Origin: Rhodeus uyekii
Lineage: Eukaryota > Chordata > Actinopteri > Cypriniformes > Acheilognathidae
Length of the DNA: 64,000 nucleotides
Assembly (NCBI GenBank): GCA_037043235.1
Contig: JAWRVZ010000063.1
Location: 2,177,501-2,241,500 of the forward strand
Reading direction: 5' to 3'
Both the position numbers and the translations under genes were made by a program. Below the pieces are notes generated by a model, which saw only the letters and a list, made by a program, of their open reading frames with translations, ran no database searches and was not told the origin of the DNA. Of this stretch, positions 11,791 to 24,714 are shown piece after piece; the first letter of the stretch is position 1, and each line of letters begins with the position of its first letter.

Positions 11791-14739
11791 TATTTTTCTA
11801 GCCTTAAATGGCAGCCAATAGTGAGATGCTAAATGGATAAATGTCAAACTGTGGGTTAAAACGAAGACACAAAACCAAAATTTAACTTACTTAAATTTAA
11901 CTTACTTACTCAAAGCCATCCTTTTGATTCGATGATTTAAGTCATGGCTTTACTCCTTGCACACATAAAGCTTAATGTTGTGACTTCAAGATCTGTCCTG
12001 TTCTTCCAGCCCACAAGAGCTAGATTATAAATTCAGGTCATGCTCTGGTGCAGGTCGGCTGAAGGAAAATCTTCCTCATAAGAACCCTCACCACCCACCC
12101 CTGACACGTTCTCTACATCTGCCCCCAACACCTACCCCCGTCAACCTTTCAGAAGGAACACGCTAGTGGCATGACAGGGATTTGTCTTCGCGAGGCAGCC
12201 AGAAACGAGTCCGTGGATCTCAGATCTGTACAGTTTCTTGCTGAAGGAGGTTTGTTTTGTAACGTGAGCTCCAGTCACAACACGCTGGTTTGTTTTCACG
12301 CGTCCTCTGATTTGTTTAGACAGTCTCCTCAGCGAGGGCCTCATCTCTTAATGTCAGAGCACGGCTGGATATTATGTAGGCAAATCAGCGGCACCGCATA
12401 AACAGCCATTTTTACATCCTCACTTGTTTAGCGCCTGGCCAATAATTTAGCAGTCTAAGAATCTAAGTCAAGGAAGATTAACAACATCTTTAACGCCCTG
12501 ATGGTCTAGCCTGCGGAAAGAAGCAGAGATCGTAGGGATGGAAGTGTCGCTCGGTGTTGGCAATTGGATATAAATATAATCACATCCAGTCTGGCTGCGA
12601 GGTGTTTTTTAGCGTGCAGTGAGTATTTGTTGGTGGAGTTCAATAATAAACAAGCCTATTAATAAAAGTCATTGTGAGGTTATTCCTTGTAGAATAAGCC
12701 GGGTGCGTCAAACAAGGATCTCGAAACAAAGAGTGTGAAGGTTTGTCTCAGGTGATAATAGATCGAGAATAGCGTGGAAATGTATGGCAGTGGACTGGGC
12801 GTGAAACTTTTCGACCAGTTTGTGCATATGTCACAAAAGAAACTGACCTCCAAGGCCTTAGGAACCGGCACGTTGTCAACACCGGAAAGTCAAAGGCACA
12901 GACAAATTGTACAAACACTAAGTGAGGATGCGAAAAAAACGGAATGGATGGAAAAATTTAGTATCTGTTTTTCAATGTATCAGCACTGGAGATGGAATCT
13001 TGAAGGCTTGAATTGCAGTGGATAATTCTATTAATTATTAATTCAGATTATATTTATGATCACAGTCATAATATGTGTATGGCTGATGAATGGATGGATA
13101 AATGGATGGGTGGATGAAAAGAAAACCTGCTATTTAGATATGAAAATGAACAATGAAATCTTTTTTTCTTTGAATTTTATATTTGAGATTATTTAGTTTA
13201 TAGTTATAGGTTGGTATCAGATATTTTGTGTACTCATTAAGTTAAACTTTAAAAACCACTAATCATTTAACACAGTTAAGAGTAGTCTTTAGCATATATT
13301 AAAAATGAATTTCATTGAAATTTCAAAACAATTTAATACAGTTTATTTATTTATTTATTTATTTATTTTTAGGTGAAAATTTGTTGATTTAATGGACGAT
13401 TTTATAGTAATTGTAAAAATATATATTTTTTATTATTGCTATTCCTAGATATCTAATATTTAAAGATGTATATATTATACTATACTGCATTTATGCATCC
13501 ACACGTGCCTTTTTCAATGAATACACAAATCTATGGTGTAACCACCCAGCGACACCATAGAAATGACACACTATAGTAATACACTACTCAGATTGTCTTC
13601 AGTTAATGTAAAGATATAGTTTTAAGGTATTGTTCATTGCTTGCTGCAGTACAAAAAACATACATGTAATTTTGTTGCATGTGGTGCAAGTAGTTCCATT
13701 CAAGAACACTGAGCTGCGACAATGGAAAAGAGGTCTTGGGTCACCCACCAGAGCTGGCACTAACAGGAAGTTGATTCCCTTTCCTCATCCTGTGACAAAT
13801 GGCATTAAATGTACTTTCTTACAGGTGCTGATTATAGTGCAGAGAGAGAATCTAATTATGTTTCTGCCTTCTCTCATGCACATCCTTTCTGTAAGCTCTT
13901 ATCAACAGACAGAGGTGCAACGGTCAGACCCATGCTAAGATAAGAAACAGAATGTTTTGTGTGTGTGTGTGTGCACTTGACGGAGTCAGGGAAGTCGTCG
14001 ACGTGTCGTCGTCAGATGTGTGGAGGACTCTGAATGATGAATTCCTCTACTCGCTGGATTACTTCCTGTTCTGGAGGGCCCTGGCTCAGAGAGCGATGGC
14101 GGCCTCCTTACTCCCACAGGAAGTGGGCTCGGATCAGCTAATGGAGAGGAATGTATTCCCGGAGGGAGTTCGGGGTTCTGAACCCTCCCCTGTTTAGTTT
14201 TTTTTTTTCGTTTGGGGGTAAGGGTTGTGTTTTTGTAGTGTAGTTTGTGTTATAAGCAGCCAGAAATAGACAGACAGAAATAAACAGAAGGGAGTCAGCA
14301 CTTCGGAGTGCAGTTAAAGGGCCCTTATGGGAATGCTGTTACCTGGACATCTGCGTATTCACATTGAGCATGAAATCTCAAATCCTTGTATTCTCCTATA
14401 AAGTCTATAAAGGAATGGTGCGACAAAAATTATGGTATACCAATATTATTGGGCCACTTTTCAAATGAATACTTAAGAAGACATTTTATGCAACTATTAG
14501 CCATATATAACAAAAACATGCAGTGAGCAGTCAAAATATAGACTGTCAAATCATTTTAAAAACAACCGTCCAACATGTGTATGTAAATTAAATTATATTA
14601 TTACAGTATATAAAAAATCTTCTGAAGCCATATGAAAGCTTTGTGTGATGAAAAAACCTAAATATATATATACTGTTTGTTGTTTTGTTTATTGTATATT
14701 TACTACTGTTATTAGTGTTATTATTATTACTACTATTTT
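11791..14739. other. Intronic sequence with short simple repeats
   Basis: A (TTTA)n run lies at about 13341-13370 and a GGAT-type run at about 13082-13118. The rest is unique-looking with no gene. The reading frame at 13952-14197 (+) starts in a GT tract and has no family resemblance. Confidence 0.5.
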
Positions 14740-15097
14740 AATACTGGAATTAATAAATGGTTCATTGTAGTGGAGATGTATTCAAGTCATTGTATAATAT
14801 AATATAATATAATATAATATAATATAATATAATATAATATAATATAATATAATATAATATAATATAATATAATATAATATAATATAATATAATATAATGT
14901 AATATAATGTAATATAATGTAATGTAATGTAATGTAATGTAATGTAATGTAATATAATATAATATAATATAATATAATATAATATAATATAATGTAATGT
15001 AATGTAATGTAATGTAATGTAATGTAATGTAATATATAGAAGGACTTGAATACATCTTTAACAGATGCACAATGAACCATTTATTAATTCCAGTATA
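14740..15097. repeat. Foldback: inverted repeat with pentanucleotide array in the loop
   Basis: The left arm (14740-14788) and right arm (15043-15097) are reverse complements: a 15-bp match (GACTTGAATACATCT) next to the array and a 26-bp match ending AATTCCAGTAT at the outer side, separated by a short mismatched piece. Weaker complementarity continues outward (TAATAATAA and AATAAACAA blocks). The loop is a (TAATA)n array changing to (TAATG)n. Confidence 0.85.
14794..15036. repeat. (ATAAT)n / (GTAAT)n microsatellite
   Basis: About 48 pentanucleotide units: a block of AATAT units to about 14897, mixed AATGT units to about 14950, AATAT units again to about 14992, then AATGT units to the end. 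The long - strand reading frames here (YYIILYYI type) are artefacts of this repeat. Confidence 0.97.
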
Positions 15098-17136
15098 AAA
15101 AAATAAAACATTAATAATAATAATAATAATAATAATCATAATAATATATAAACCAATAAACAAGCAAAGACAGAAAATAGGAAACAATATTATAGGTGTG
15201 AAATGACCTCTTAAAAGCCTCTTACACTATCAGATTTGGCCTTTTCATAATATTGCAAGGTTCGTTTTTGTTTTAAAAGTTAGCGTCATACAAAAAAAGT
15301 ATATTTCTGAATTAATAATGCATGATTTAAAAAAAAAAAGTTACTGAAAAAACTTTTTAAAATTTCTTTTTTTAAAAGATATTTCTTACATTTTTAAAGA
15401 GATTTCTCTTTTTGCCTTACGCAGTGGAACAAATGTTGATCATAGTTTTCATCAAGAAAGATAAAACCAATAAAGTGAAGCACATGATTAATCTCATACG
15501 GATCCCCCCCCCCCTTCATGAAAACCGTAAGAAATAAATCGGAATATGGTTTCAAATAGCATGTGAGGAGCAGGGATGGCTTGTAGCATTCCCATGGCCA
15601 ACATCACCAGTAAATAATGAAGCTGTCAGTAGGGGGCCTGTGGTTTTGCATTCTGGCTGTAGGTGGATGATATACAGCAGACCGCTCTGTTTCCCCACAG
15701 CTTAATCCATCATGCCAGGCCCTTATGCGATTGTACAACACTGGGACTCCATCAGACTCTGCCCTATTGGGCACGCTGCCATACACCTTATTTGACAGTG
15801 AGCATGTGGTAAGGGTGATGACAGGGGCAAAATCAAAGAAATAAAACAGTGTTACATAGATTGTTTACATGGCCCACATTTGCAATAAAAAAGGAGTAGT
15901 AGAAGTAGAATTTGTCATGTTTTTTTAATTACTTTTAACCAAAAAGTAAAGAACTAGTCCCAATCAGAAAGTCTCCAAATTCTTTGCAATTTGAAATATG
16001 TTCTTGCTTTTACTGGTAAACCAAATGTAAAGGACTAGTTCCAACCAGAAACATTATGTGGAAACTCCCAAAGTGATAACAGTATTGCTTAGCTGAAAAT
16101 CTCACAACTGGAAAGAATCCAGCTGTAATAAAGTGTAAACGACTTCAAAATGGGTGCGACGGAGAGGACAGAGAATAAAACATTTCAAATGAGATGTAAA
16201 GCATTCAATGCACTCATATCATGTGGAATGCGAAAGTGTTTTTAATGTTTTCTCTGGGCAGTGTGTTTGTCTGCATCATGCCAACATTCCTGGCTTCGGA
16301 ATGAAAGACACAAGCAAGAGGGAATGGTCCTCCAGAGCTCAGTTACAATGATAGGGCGTGTGGATTTCTTTTGTTTCTTTTTATAATTTGTCCCGGAAAA
16401 GCTGACAATTGCTTGGCTGTAATGAGTGCCGTTATCAATCTTGCTGATGACAATAGTAGGAAAACCTGTGCTGTGTGCAAGGCAGGAGGGACAGCATTTC
16501 CCCCTCGAATCAACCACATTGACCTTCACTTTGCATTCTTTGTAGTGCATGCATGTTTTTCCTAGCTATCATCACTTTGTGGAAGATCTCAACTTTTGTG
16601 TGCCCTTCGTATCCCTCTGTATGTTTGTGAAAAACAATCCTGGTTGTGTCCTGACTTACCCAGAATGACCGGCACGTGGTGGGTAAACACATAAACCGAG
16701 TATTTAGGGGGAAGTGATTTGTGTGGGAACCTCTACTGAGTTTATGAGTCTGCCATATGAATATGCCGCTACACATCGTATAATCTGTCGGGGTCACCAA
16801 AAAGCATCTGAATTCCCAGAGCTGCTTTATTCATAGTTGTTAAGATATTTATAATGTTTTGTGAAACGCAAATAATCTTGTCAATACCATTCCAGTTATA
16901 CTCAACAGATTATTTAAAGGGGTTCTGGTTGCTTAAATGCAATTGTAATAATCAGAAATATAAATGTTGGAGCCATGGTGTAGCTCTCTCAGATCTGGCT
17001 TGCGTCATTTATCGATCCCATTAGCTCCTCTCCTCCCCAAAATGTATTTTTTTCTTGTACATATTTATAAAGGCAAATATATTTTGTTTTTTTATGCCTC
17101 ATGACATTTGTTTAACAGCTCTTACAGACTTATCGG
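15098..17136. other. Intronic sequence with a short direct repeat
   Basis: No gene. A C tract of 11 lies at 15504-15514. A diverged direct repeat of about 36 bp (AACCAAAnnGTAAAG with ACTAGT) occurs at 15935-15970 and 16014-16050. Confidence 0.5.
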
Positions 17137-17307
17137 TAGTACTTTAAAATAAGGTATCATTAATTAATATTAGTTAATGCATTGACTAACATGATCTAAC
17201 AACGCACAATATATTTTATAACACATCATTCATCAACATTTGTTAATGTTAGATAATACAAATGCTTAAATTCACATTAGCTCACAGTGCATTAACTAAT
17301 GTTCCCT
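17137..17307. repeat. Left part of a MITE split by the DIRS-like insertion
   Basis: Starts ACTTTAAAATAAGGTATCAT and continues with repeated TTAGTTAATG/CATTAACTAATGTT motifs typical of an abundant fish MITE. The matching TAACTAATGTTAACAAATG part resumes at about 19440, on the far side of the DIRS-like element. Confidence 0.6.
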
Positions 17308-17320
17308 ATCAGTCAGTCAC

Positions 17321-17375
17321 ATTCACTGACGAATTTGGATCTCACCTGAGTGGTAACAGAATAAGCCAATGCACA
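17321..17375 (+). repeat. Left inverted terminal repeat of the DIRS-like element
   Basis: Contains GGATCTCACCTGAG, then AACAGAATAAGCCAATGCAC. The right end carries the same blocks in reverse complement, with an extra 17 nt between them. Confidence 0.75.
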
Positions 17376-17639
17376 TTGGCAGGCAAGATTAGCATCGCAA
17401 GCTGCTCCCATGCTTCCGGGTTTGTAAGGCAGTGTGTGAATACTCACATTAATCTTTTGCTTTGGAGTCGAAGCGGAACGATGATTCACTCTGCTCTTCA
17501 TTCATCGTTACTGTGTGACAGAACAAGAGGGTTCCTGTTCCTTTTCGTGTGTGATGGCACGTTCCAGTAGAGGTCGTGGTGATGAGTGTGCATAATCTGG
17601 TGCAGTGGCGATTCCTCTGGTTAATACACCAAATGATGA

Positions 17640-18075
17640 TCACAGTTCACAGGCCAGGCAAAGCTCCGGTGCCTCCCACTTGTCCTTTCCATCGCAGGCT
17701 TTGGAGCTTTCAGCTGCCAGAAACCACTCCGCTACCTCCTCTCTTCTCACTACCCTTCGATGGTGGGGCAGTCAAAGGGTACGTGGAGATCCACGAGGTG
17801 GACCGGGGAGTTGATGCAGGAGCTGTGTACAGCGGCGGACCTCACCCTCCGGCTACAACGAAAGTCATTGTGCAGTCTCTAGGGCAGACAATGTCCACAA
17901 TTGTGTTCCAGAGCAGCATCTCTGGCTGAACCTGGCCAAGATGAAGGAGGTTGACAAGCTTTGCTTTCTCGACTCCCCCATCTCCAAGGCCGGCCTTTTC
18001 AGCATCCTGAGATGGGCAAACAAGAGATCGAGGAATGTGCTCTTCTCTCGTTCCCATGGTGGAGGGCCAGGTGGA
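17640..18075 (+). pseudogene. DIRS gag-like remnant
   Basis: Across shifting frames the + strand encodes DGGAVKGYVEIHEVDR near 17762-17809 and then LAKMKEVDKLCFLDSPIS near 17935-17988, resembling the N-terminal (gag-like) protein of fish DIRS elements as I remember it. Stops and frame changes break it. No function expected. Confidence 0.6.
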
Positions 18076-18544
18076 GAATCTATGTTAGTTTAAAAAGAGT
18101 TTATTTCTGTTACGCCACTGGTCTCTAAGTTAGTGGTAGCCAAAATCTCAGCAAAAGATTGTTTCAATCTTGAAAAGCTGTTTCCTCAATCTTTGGGTTA
18201 TAAGGGGTGTGGGTTGACAGTGAGGGCAGCAATGCCTTGCCTCTCTCATCCCTCTTTTCTTTCGCCAACATGCCTGAGTATGCGGTTCAAGTATGCAATG
18301 CCTTTTCACTTATCTCCAGTCACTCTGTGAAACTGTCGAACCAGGTAAGTGTGCAACCACACTCACAGCCCCCAAATCAGGATGCTATGCCTTTCAAGGC
18401 AGGCTAGTCCACCATGCACATTGTTTTGCCAGCCTGTCTTGCTGGGTCTTTCGGACAATCAGACCTGGCAATGTGATTCTGTTTGCCTGGCAGTGTCCGG
18501 TTTACCTCAGTGGCAGACAAGGATGCTTCTGTCCTGTATTGCAG

Positions 18545-19065
18545 TTTCTGGCGAAGGATGTTCCTCCAGCCAACATGAAATCAGGGTTTTACAGCCCATA
18601 CTTCATTGTGCCCAAGAAAGGAATGTGTTACAACCAATCATGAACCTGCATCTCCTGAACCGGGCTCTTCACGAGCAAGATGCTGACACAGAAACGCATC
18701 CTCACGTGCATTTGCAGCCAAGATTGGTTTGCACCAATCAAACCTGAAGGACATGTACGTTCATGTCTCAATCCTACCATTTCTGCACTTTGTGGTCAAG
18801 GAATTATATCAGTAGGAGGTCCTCCCCTTCGACCTGTCACTGTCACCCCGCACCTATTTGCGAAAATAGAGCAGGATGCCCTTACTCCTTTAACGTCTGC
18901 CTCATAATGTCCCAGTTGCGAGATCAGTTATGCAAACAGAGGGATAAGCTGCTCACACACCTAAGCTGTTTGGGGCTTTGGGTCAACTGAGAATCTCTTT
19001 TCTCTGTATGGAATTGGACTCAGTGGAGCCAACTGGCTTGCTCAGGACTCTGAAAGGGGCAGCAG
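18545..19065 (+). pseudogene. DIRS-type reverse transcriptase remnant
   Basis: Recognisable pieces in order, in different frames: SGFYSPYFIVPKK (about 18583-18621), LHLLNRALH, LTQKRILTC with QDWFAPI, HVSILPFLHFVVK, VLPFDLSLSPRTY, RDQLCKQRDKLLTHLSCLGL (about 18916-18975) and ISFLCMELDSVEPT. These align in order with the palm of DIRS reverse transcriptases. The catalytic YLDD motif, expected just before the RDQLC piece, is missing, apparently by a small deletion near 18890-18905. Several frameshifts and stops make it a dead copy. Confidence 0.75.
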
Positions 19066-19326
19066 TTGTGGCATCTTCCATAGGGATCCCAATTCATCAG
19101 TCACTAATGTTGACACTGAATACGACTGACTGATTGGGAACATCTAGGTTGCTAATGTAATCCCCGTTCCCTGAAGGAGGGAATGGAGAATTTAACTCCC
19201 ATCGCCACAACTCCTGTACTTCCACTGGCATAGCCAGGAAACCATCTTGGCTTTGAAGGAGAAAACTTAATGTGAATATTTGCAATCTGCCTTAACCGGT
19301 TAGTGCCTGCAGATCTCACTCGTCAG

Positions 19327-19400
19327 TGTGCATTGGCTTGTTCTGTTAACACTCAAAGGTGATTGGCTCTCAGGTGAGATTCCATTTCGTCACTCCCTGA
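19327..19400 (-). repeat. Right inverted terminal repeat of the DIRS-like element
   Basis: Reverse-complemented it reads GTGACGAAATGG, then AATCTCACCTGAG, then AACAGAACAAGCCAATGCAC, matching the left end at 17321-17375. Confidence 0.75.
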
Positions 19401-19439
19401 CGTTAACGTGGAGGTTGCATAAGTAACTTAGACACTAAC

Positions 19440-19545
19440 AGATCATTTGACCTTATGTTTAAGTCTGTTAAGACTAACTTGAACTAAGATCATTAACTAA
19501 TGCACTTAACTAATGTTAACAAATGACACATTAATACAAACTCAC
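19440..19545. repeat. Right part of the MITE split by the DIRS-like insertion
   Basis: AGATCATTAACTAATGCACT and TAACTAATGTTAACAAATG continue the family seen at 17137-17307. Confidence 0.55.
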
Positions 19546-20240
19546 TTAGTTAAAAGAGATTTATATTTTTTTGCATGTAACCTGGAATATTTCTTTATCT
19601 TCATCATGCACTTTCTTGAACTCTTGAATTTTCATTCTTTTCCACCTGCTCAGAGTTCACACGTCCTCCCTACACATACTGTATGGTTAATAGATTATAA
19701 CGGTTTTATATTTGTTGAATAATAAATTTAATTAGAAGCACATGCTGCTTTAAGGGTTTTGCTCTGGGGAGAGATGTTAAAGTTTGCTCTGCAGTGCATT
19801 ACATTACATCCAAGTAGTGCTGCAGCTTTTGAAAAGACTGCTGAACCAAAACGGCTCATGTGTTTCTGGCTCCAAATGCATCTCTTTGTTACTCTATACT
19901 GCTCGGCCAATTACCTGCCTCATTATGTCCACATGTGGGCCAAATCTAGTACCAAGCAGTAGTGCAAACCTCCTGAAATACTGTTTGAGGATACTGTTTG
20001 ATACACAATGAGAAATTGTGTGCATACAAAATTCTCAAGAGTTTTTCTGCAAAAATCACTTCAGGGACTAAATGGCCTAATATTCTTTCAGTATGTTTTT
20101 TACACAGTTTTATTTCAAATATTCAAAATAGATTATTCATATAGTCTAAAATTACTACAGTTACCTAATGATTAATTATTTATATTTTTAATAGTAATAA
20201 AAATATATATTTTTTGCACTTTATAATTATAGATGATTAT

Positions 20241-20288
<48 letters not shown>

Positions 20289-23200
20289 AAAAAAAAATAT
20301 ATATATATATATATATCAATTTTTTTATTATTATCATAATAATAATTTTTTAAATATAATAAATAATAATATATTTATCATACTCATATTTATCATAGTA
20401 TTTTACTTAAACTTTTTCTTATATACTTCAATTTACATACAGTTAAAAAATGTTGGGTAGTAATCGTATGCAATATTTATGCATAGTTTGTGCTATCAAC
20501 ATATACTCTAAGGTACTTCAAAGTATATTATAGTCTTAAAATCTATTGAAAATGTATAAAATATATTTAATAGGCAGTTAATGAACAGCCAATAACTTTG
20601 ATGACTTCAGTTATTACTATTGCTATTGAACATCAGGGAATTGGCGCGCATGAAGTGCTGCAAAGTATGCGGTGCCAACATTTGGTTCTCATAAGCAGGA
20701 ACTTGCCGGAGTTCTGAAGTAAGAGACAAACATCACAATCAAATCACACCAAAGAAAAAGACAGTAAGAGATAGAGTTAAATATTTGTATATATCCTGCC
20801 CACACCATCATCACCTAATCCTAATCTCAATCAATGTAGCCTAACACATCAGAATATTTGTATATATTTGAAGTGCAGTTCAATTTCATGGCTAATGGTT
20901 TTATGGGAACAAAGTTGGACTCAACGTGTTTTGCAAGATACTGAAGTTGTGGCAAGCTGAAGATGTTTGCTTGTGCTAAACATTAAAACTACAGTTCTAA
21001 TATCAGACTCGTTGTTTCAGTGAAGTGAAGAGGAATGTTTCAACTCAGTTTATTTTAGCAGTGTAAAAACTGAAGAATGATATTCTTGGTGTTTCTTCAC
21101 CCTCCCACCCCCCTCTCTATTCTTCAAACAAAAAAGCATTTAGCCTTTTTTGCGGTGTCTCTACAGTGCACTTTGGTTCGGGTTAAAGCAAAAACAACAA
21201 TGGGTTTATTTATCGTTCTGTTTTGTGGCAGACTGGTTTAAATAAGGCTTGGCTTTTCTGTTTTCCTCTCATCTTTCCTGCTCTTTCTTTCTTCATCTCT
21301 TCCTCATACTCTTTTCCCCCTCGCCTGCTCTAACTAATGGCAAACAGTTAAATGGCTGTTCTGAAATGTTTGTTTTCTTGGCTCTGCAAAAAAAAAAAAA
21401 TAGTTTGCAGATGACAAACATGTCAAATTTTCGCCAAGTATGATCTTTGCTTTGGCCTTTTGTTTTGTTTAGTACAGCCTGTCTTACAATCTTACAGGCT
21501 TGAGTTTGCCTGTTTGCTTTTGTTTTACTGCATTTAGACTCTGTGTAGTTTGTTTGTGTGATTCTGCAATCTATATATGCAATCTATGTTTGCAGACAAA
21601 TCTTCCAAATTAATTTGAATGTGCGCTGAGAATAAAACACTCATTGGATAGCCAAAAGGGCACTAACATGTATTTTTAACAATGTAGTTTTAAGTATTTT
21701 CCTACATTTAAAACTTTTCCCTTTTCTGTATGGTGGACACTTATTTGTAATTGGCCCAGAGGGATTCATAGAAGTTTATGAATGACTGGAATTGCAGAGT
21801 TCTTTGTGCACACACTCCTTAAACAGGAGGCCTTTTAACTGATAACTTATGTTAAATTGGATGATGGTGTGTGTGTGTGGTGCGCTAATGCACATTATGA
21901 GGCAGATCAAATTATAAGTGTTTAATTTGTTTTAGTGTTTTTATGTAATGCATCAGATGTTAGTCGGCCGATGAAGACTGACAGATAGATTAGGAGAGAG
22001 TGAAAAATAAAGATAGACAAGGGAGAGGGAGGGAGTGATTGTGGGAGGGAGAGCTAATGAGCGTATGGTGTTGTGTTGGAATCCAAGTGTCAACTCCTCT
22101 TGTAATTATCCTTGTTCTCTGGCTCTCTTCCTCACATCTCATGTTTGAAACACAATATGAGTTGTTTTACTGTACCATTGATATCTAATATCGCCTGGAT
22201 TGCCATCATACAGATCACACACTCTGCTGATTCGTTCTTTGAAGTGCTTAAAATTCAGCAATTCTATGTCATTTTAGTTGCTTTTACCTGTTATTTTAAC
22301 TTACAGACTTAAACCCTTAAAAGTCTTGAAACTTTGTATGTACAGATTTTTATGAATTTACCCTTGTCCCAGATACATATATTAACATTACATTACATTC
22401 TAATAATCTGAACAAAACATGACTCATACATTTTTTCAAAATGTATTGTATGAAAATATTCAGTTATGTGAAATGAATCCCCTTCTTTGACAATAAAGTT
22501 TGCTCTCTTTAAAATAAATATGACAGTAGGAGACAACAATATCAGCTAAGGACTAGGGATGAAACATATGTGAAAAAAAAAAAAATTTCAACTCCATAAT
22601 TTCAACTCCAAATTGGTAACCAAAATATGGAAGGAAAATGGGAATTTACATTTTGCCATTACTTTACATCCAAACTAGTTTCAGAAGTTTAGTCAGAATT
22701 TTCACATTCATTTCTCCTTTACCTTACTCATTCAAGTAGTACCATCAGCACTTTTTATCTCTGTTTATTGAGAGTTCACGAGGAGACCACTTTCAGTCCT
22801 TCAGACCTCCACATTAAAAGACAACCTGGACTGAACAATGGATAAATTATACTCCAAAAAAGACCTATTTAAAAGACCTATTAGCATTTCTATAGGATGT
22901 ATTAACCACTCTTAGATCAGAGCTGAGTGGAATAGAATCATCTATTCAGCATATATTCCTCAAGTTTTTCCCATTTTGTCACATTTAAAGGAATTTGAAT
23001 GCAAGCTGTTGATTTCTCAACATCTCTACTGTCGATTATTCAACATTTGTCTGTGTTATTAGTTACTGAACAAAAATGCAGGTTTACGTTAGCCCAGTTA
23101 TGAAGCACTCAAAAGATGTTGGAGGAGTCTTGTTGAAGAATAAAAATGCTGGTAAAATAGGTTTTCAGAGTGTTAGAGAATGATTTGAAACGGCTTGACA

Positions 23201-24714
23201 CTTTCTTCGACATGTTAACATACGGGAAGCAATAATTGTGTCCTATGGGTCGCTCTTGCCCTCCAACGTGCCATTACCAGAGCTATTTTTTCTTGGCGTC
23301 AGTAACAGGATATGCCTGTCTTGTCAAAGAAGAAAGGGTGTTAGAATGGCTGCAAAACCCTAATGAAGGGGCGCTGTGAGAGGAGACAGTGAGAGGTTAG
23401 GGGAGAAATCGTCACGCTGAAATCTAGAAGCACGATCTTTTGGAACTAGAGCACCGCTGACACAATTGCAGGAATCCAGAGCCAGCTCTTTCCTCCACCG
23501 AATCTCCCCGCCCCCCTAAACATGTTTTTCTCTAACTCAATAACACATCACAAACCTGGGAACATGAGACATCTGTGTGACAAAAATATTTTTATAGTAG
23601 ATCTTCATGAAATCTGCAGACGTAGGAACTCAAATGATAGTTGTGTAGATTTCTACAAACGCACCTGTTATTCACAAAATTTTAATTGTTTTTTGCCTGT
23701 TTGCTAAATACAACAGCTACTACTACTAATTATTTTATTATGTAATTTGACAATGTTTTAATTTAATGTGATTCGAGTCTAATCCACAGATGTTCTAGAA
23801 AAATGTGAAAAACGTGCCGATTCTGTTGAGGGAATGGAATCAAATAAAGTTCCTTTGTCATGATGACAATATAAGCTTCGGCAGAGAAAACAATACAACC
23901 TACACGAGCCATAGATTCCCACTGGGCGGCAGATGAGATGCTTTAGAGAGTTGTGCGGCGGTCGTGTCGATGAAGCCTCTAAATCCAGTGTTTCTCTGAG
24001 GTGGCAGACTGAAGTGAATTATTAGATAAGTGCCTGAGTGTTTACACAAATAGTGCCGATAGCAGTCGAGAGGCTGCGAGAAGTGTTGCACAAACAAGCT
24101 TGCTCGCACTTAGACTGGGAAAACAGTGAGGGAAAGAGAGGAGATTAAACATACAGGCACACGCTCGCAGATACTCATACCAATGCCGTCAAATTTCAAA
24201 CCCTTGACATCTGAGAGCAATACAAACACACTACGTCCAAATATTATGGGAGTACTTTGTGGAGAAACATCCTTGTTATTCCAACTGTGTCTTAACCCCT
24301 GGCGGTGTGAGCTTAATTGTTAACACAGTAGCTAAAGAATAGATGAATTAGGTAGTAGAGTTAAGCCCCCTTTGAAAACATTAATTGAATTAGGAGGGCT
24401 GGAAGCGGCAAAGCATTCTTTAATGAGACAGCGCGGTAACATGAAAGATGCTCTTAGCCAAGGTCTTTTCTGCTTAGAGCCTGTGAGATGCTTTTAAGAA
24501 GGCTTAAGAGCGAGAAATAGAGAACGAAAGAGATGAGAATGAAGGGGGGTTCGACAGCATGGGATTTCCTGGCAGGTAGAGTCGGGGTACAATGCTAGCG
24601 CTGGTGGAACATAATGCTGTGGAGATATCAAACTGTGGAAAAGTCCATGAGAAGGAAACTTAAAGTCTCGGAAGCTTACTGGGAACTAACCATGAGGGGC
24701 CCCGAACCTCAAAG
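19546..24714. other. Intronic sequence, AT-rich, mostly unique
   Basis: (TA)n tracts lie at 20244-20285 and 20298-20317 and A tracts at about 21388 and 22575. No exon, RNA gene or clear transposon was recognised. The block 23200-24660 is less AT-rich and repeat-poor. Confidence 0.5.
20244..20317. repeat. (TA)n microsatellite, interrupted
   Basis: About 21 TA units, a GTAAAAAAAAA interruption, then 10 more units. Confidence 0.95.

Larger units (their letters stand above)
17310..19410 (+). mobile_element. Decayed DIRS-like retroelement with inverted terminal repeats
   Basis: About 2.1 kb bounded by inverted repeats (17321-17375 and 19327-19400) that share GATCTCACCTGAG-type and AGCCAATGCAC blocks. 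Inside, in order on the + strand, are remnants that resemble the gag-like region and then the reverse transcriptase of DIRS elements. Inverted ends plus this reverse transcriptase type are the hallmarks of DIRS, a tyrosine-recombinase retrotransposon. RNase H, methyltransferase and recombinase regions are not seen, and full elements are around 6 kb, so this is an internally deleted, frameshifted copy. It sits in an older MITE. Confidence 0.78.

Noticed and set aside
14762..15187. Long - strand frames of Tyr, Ile and Leu
   Set aside because: Translation of the pentanucleotide array.
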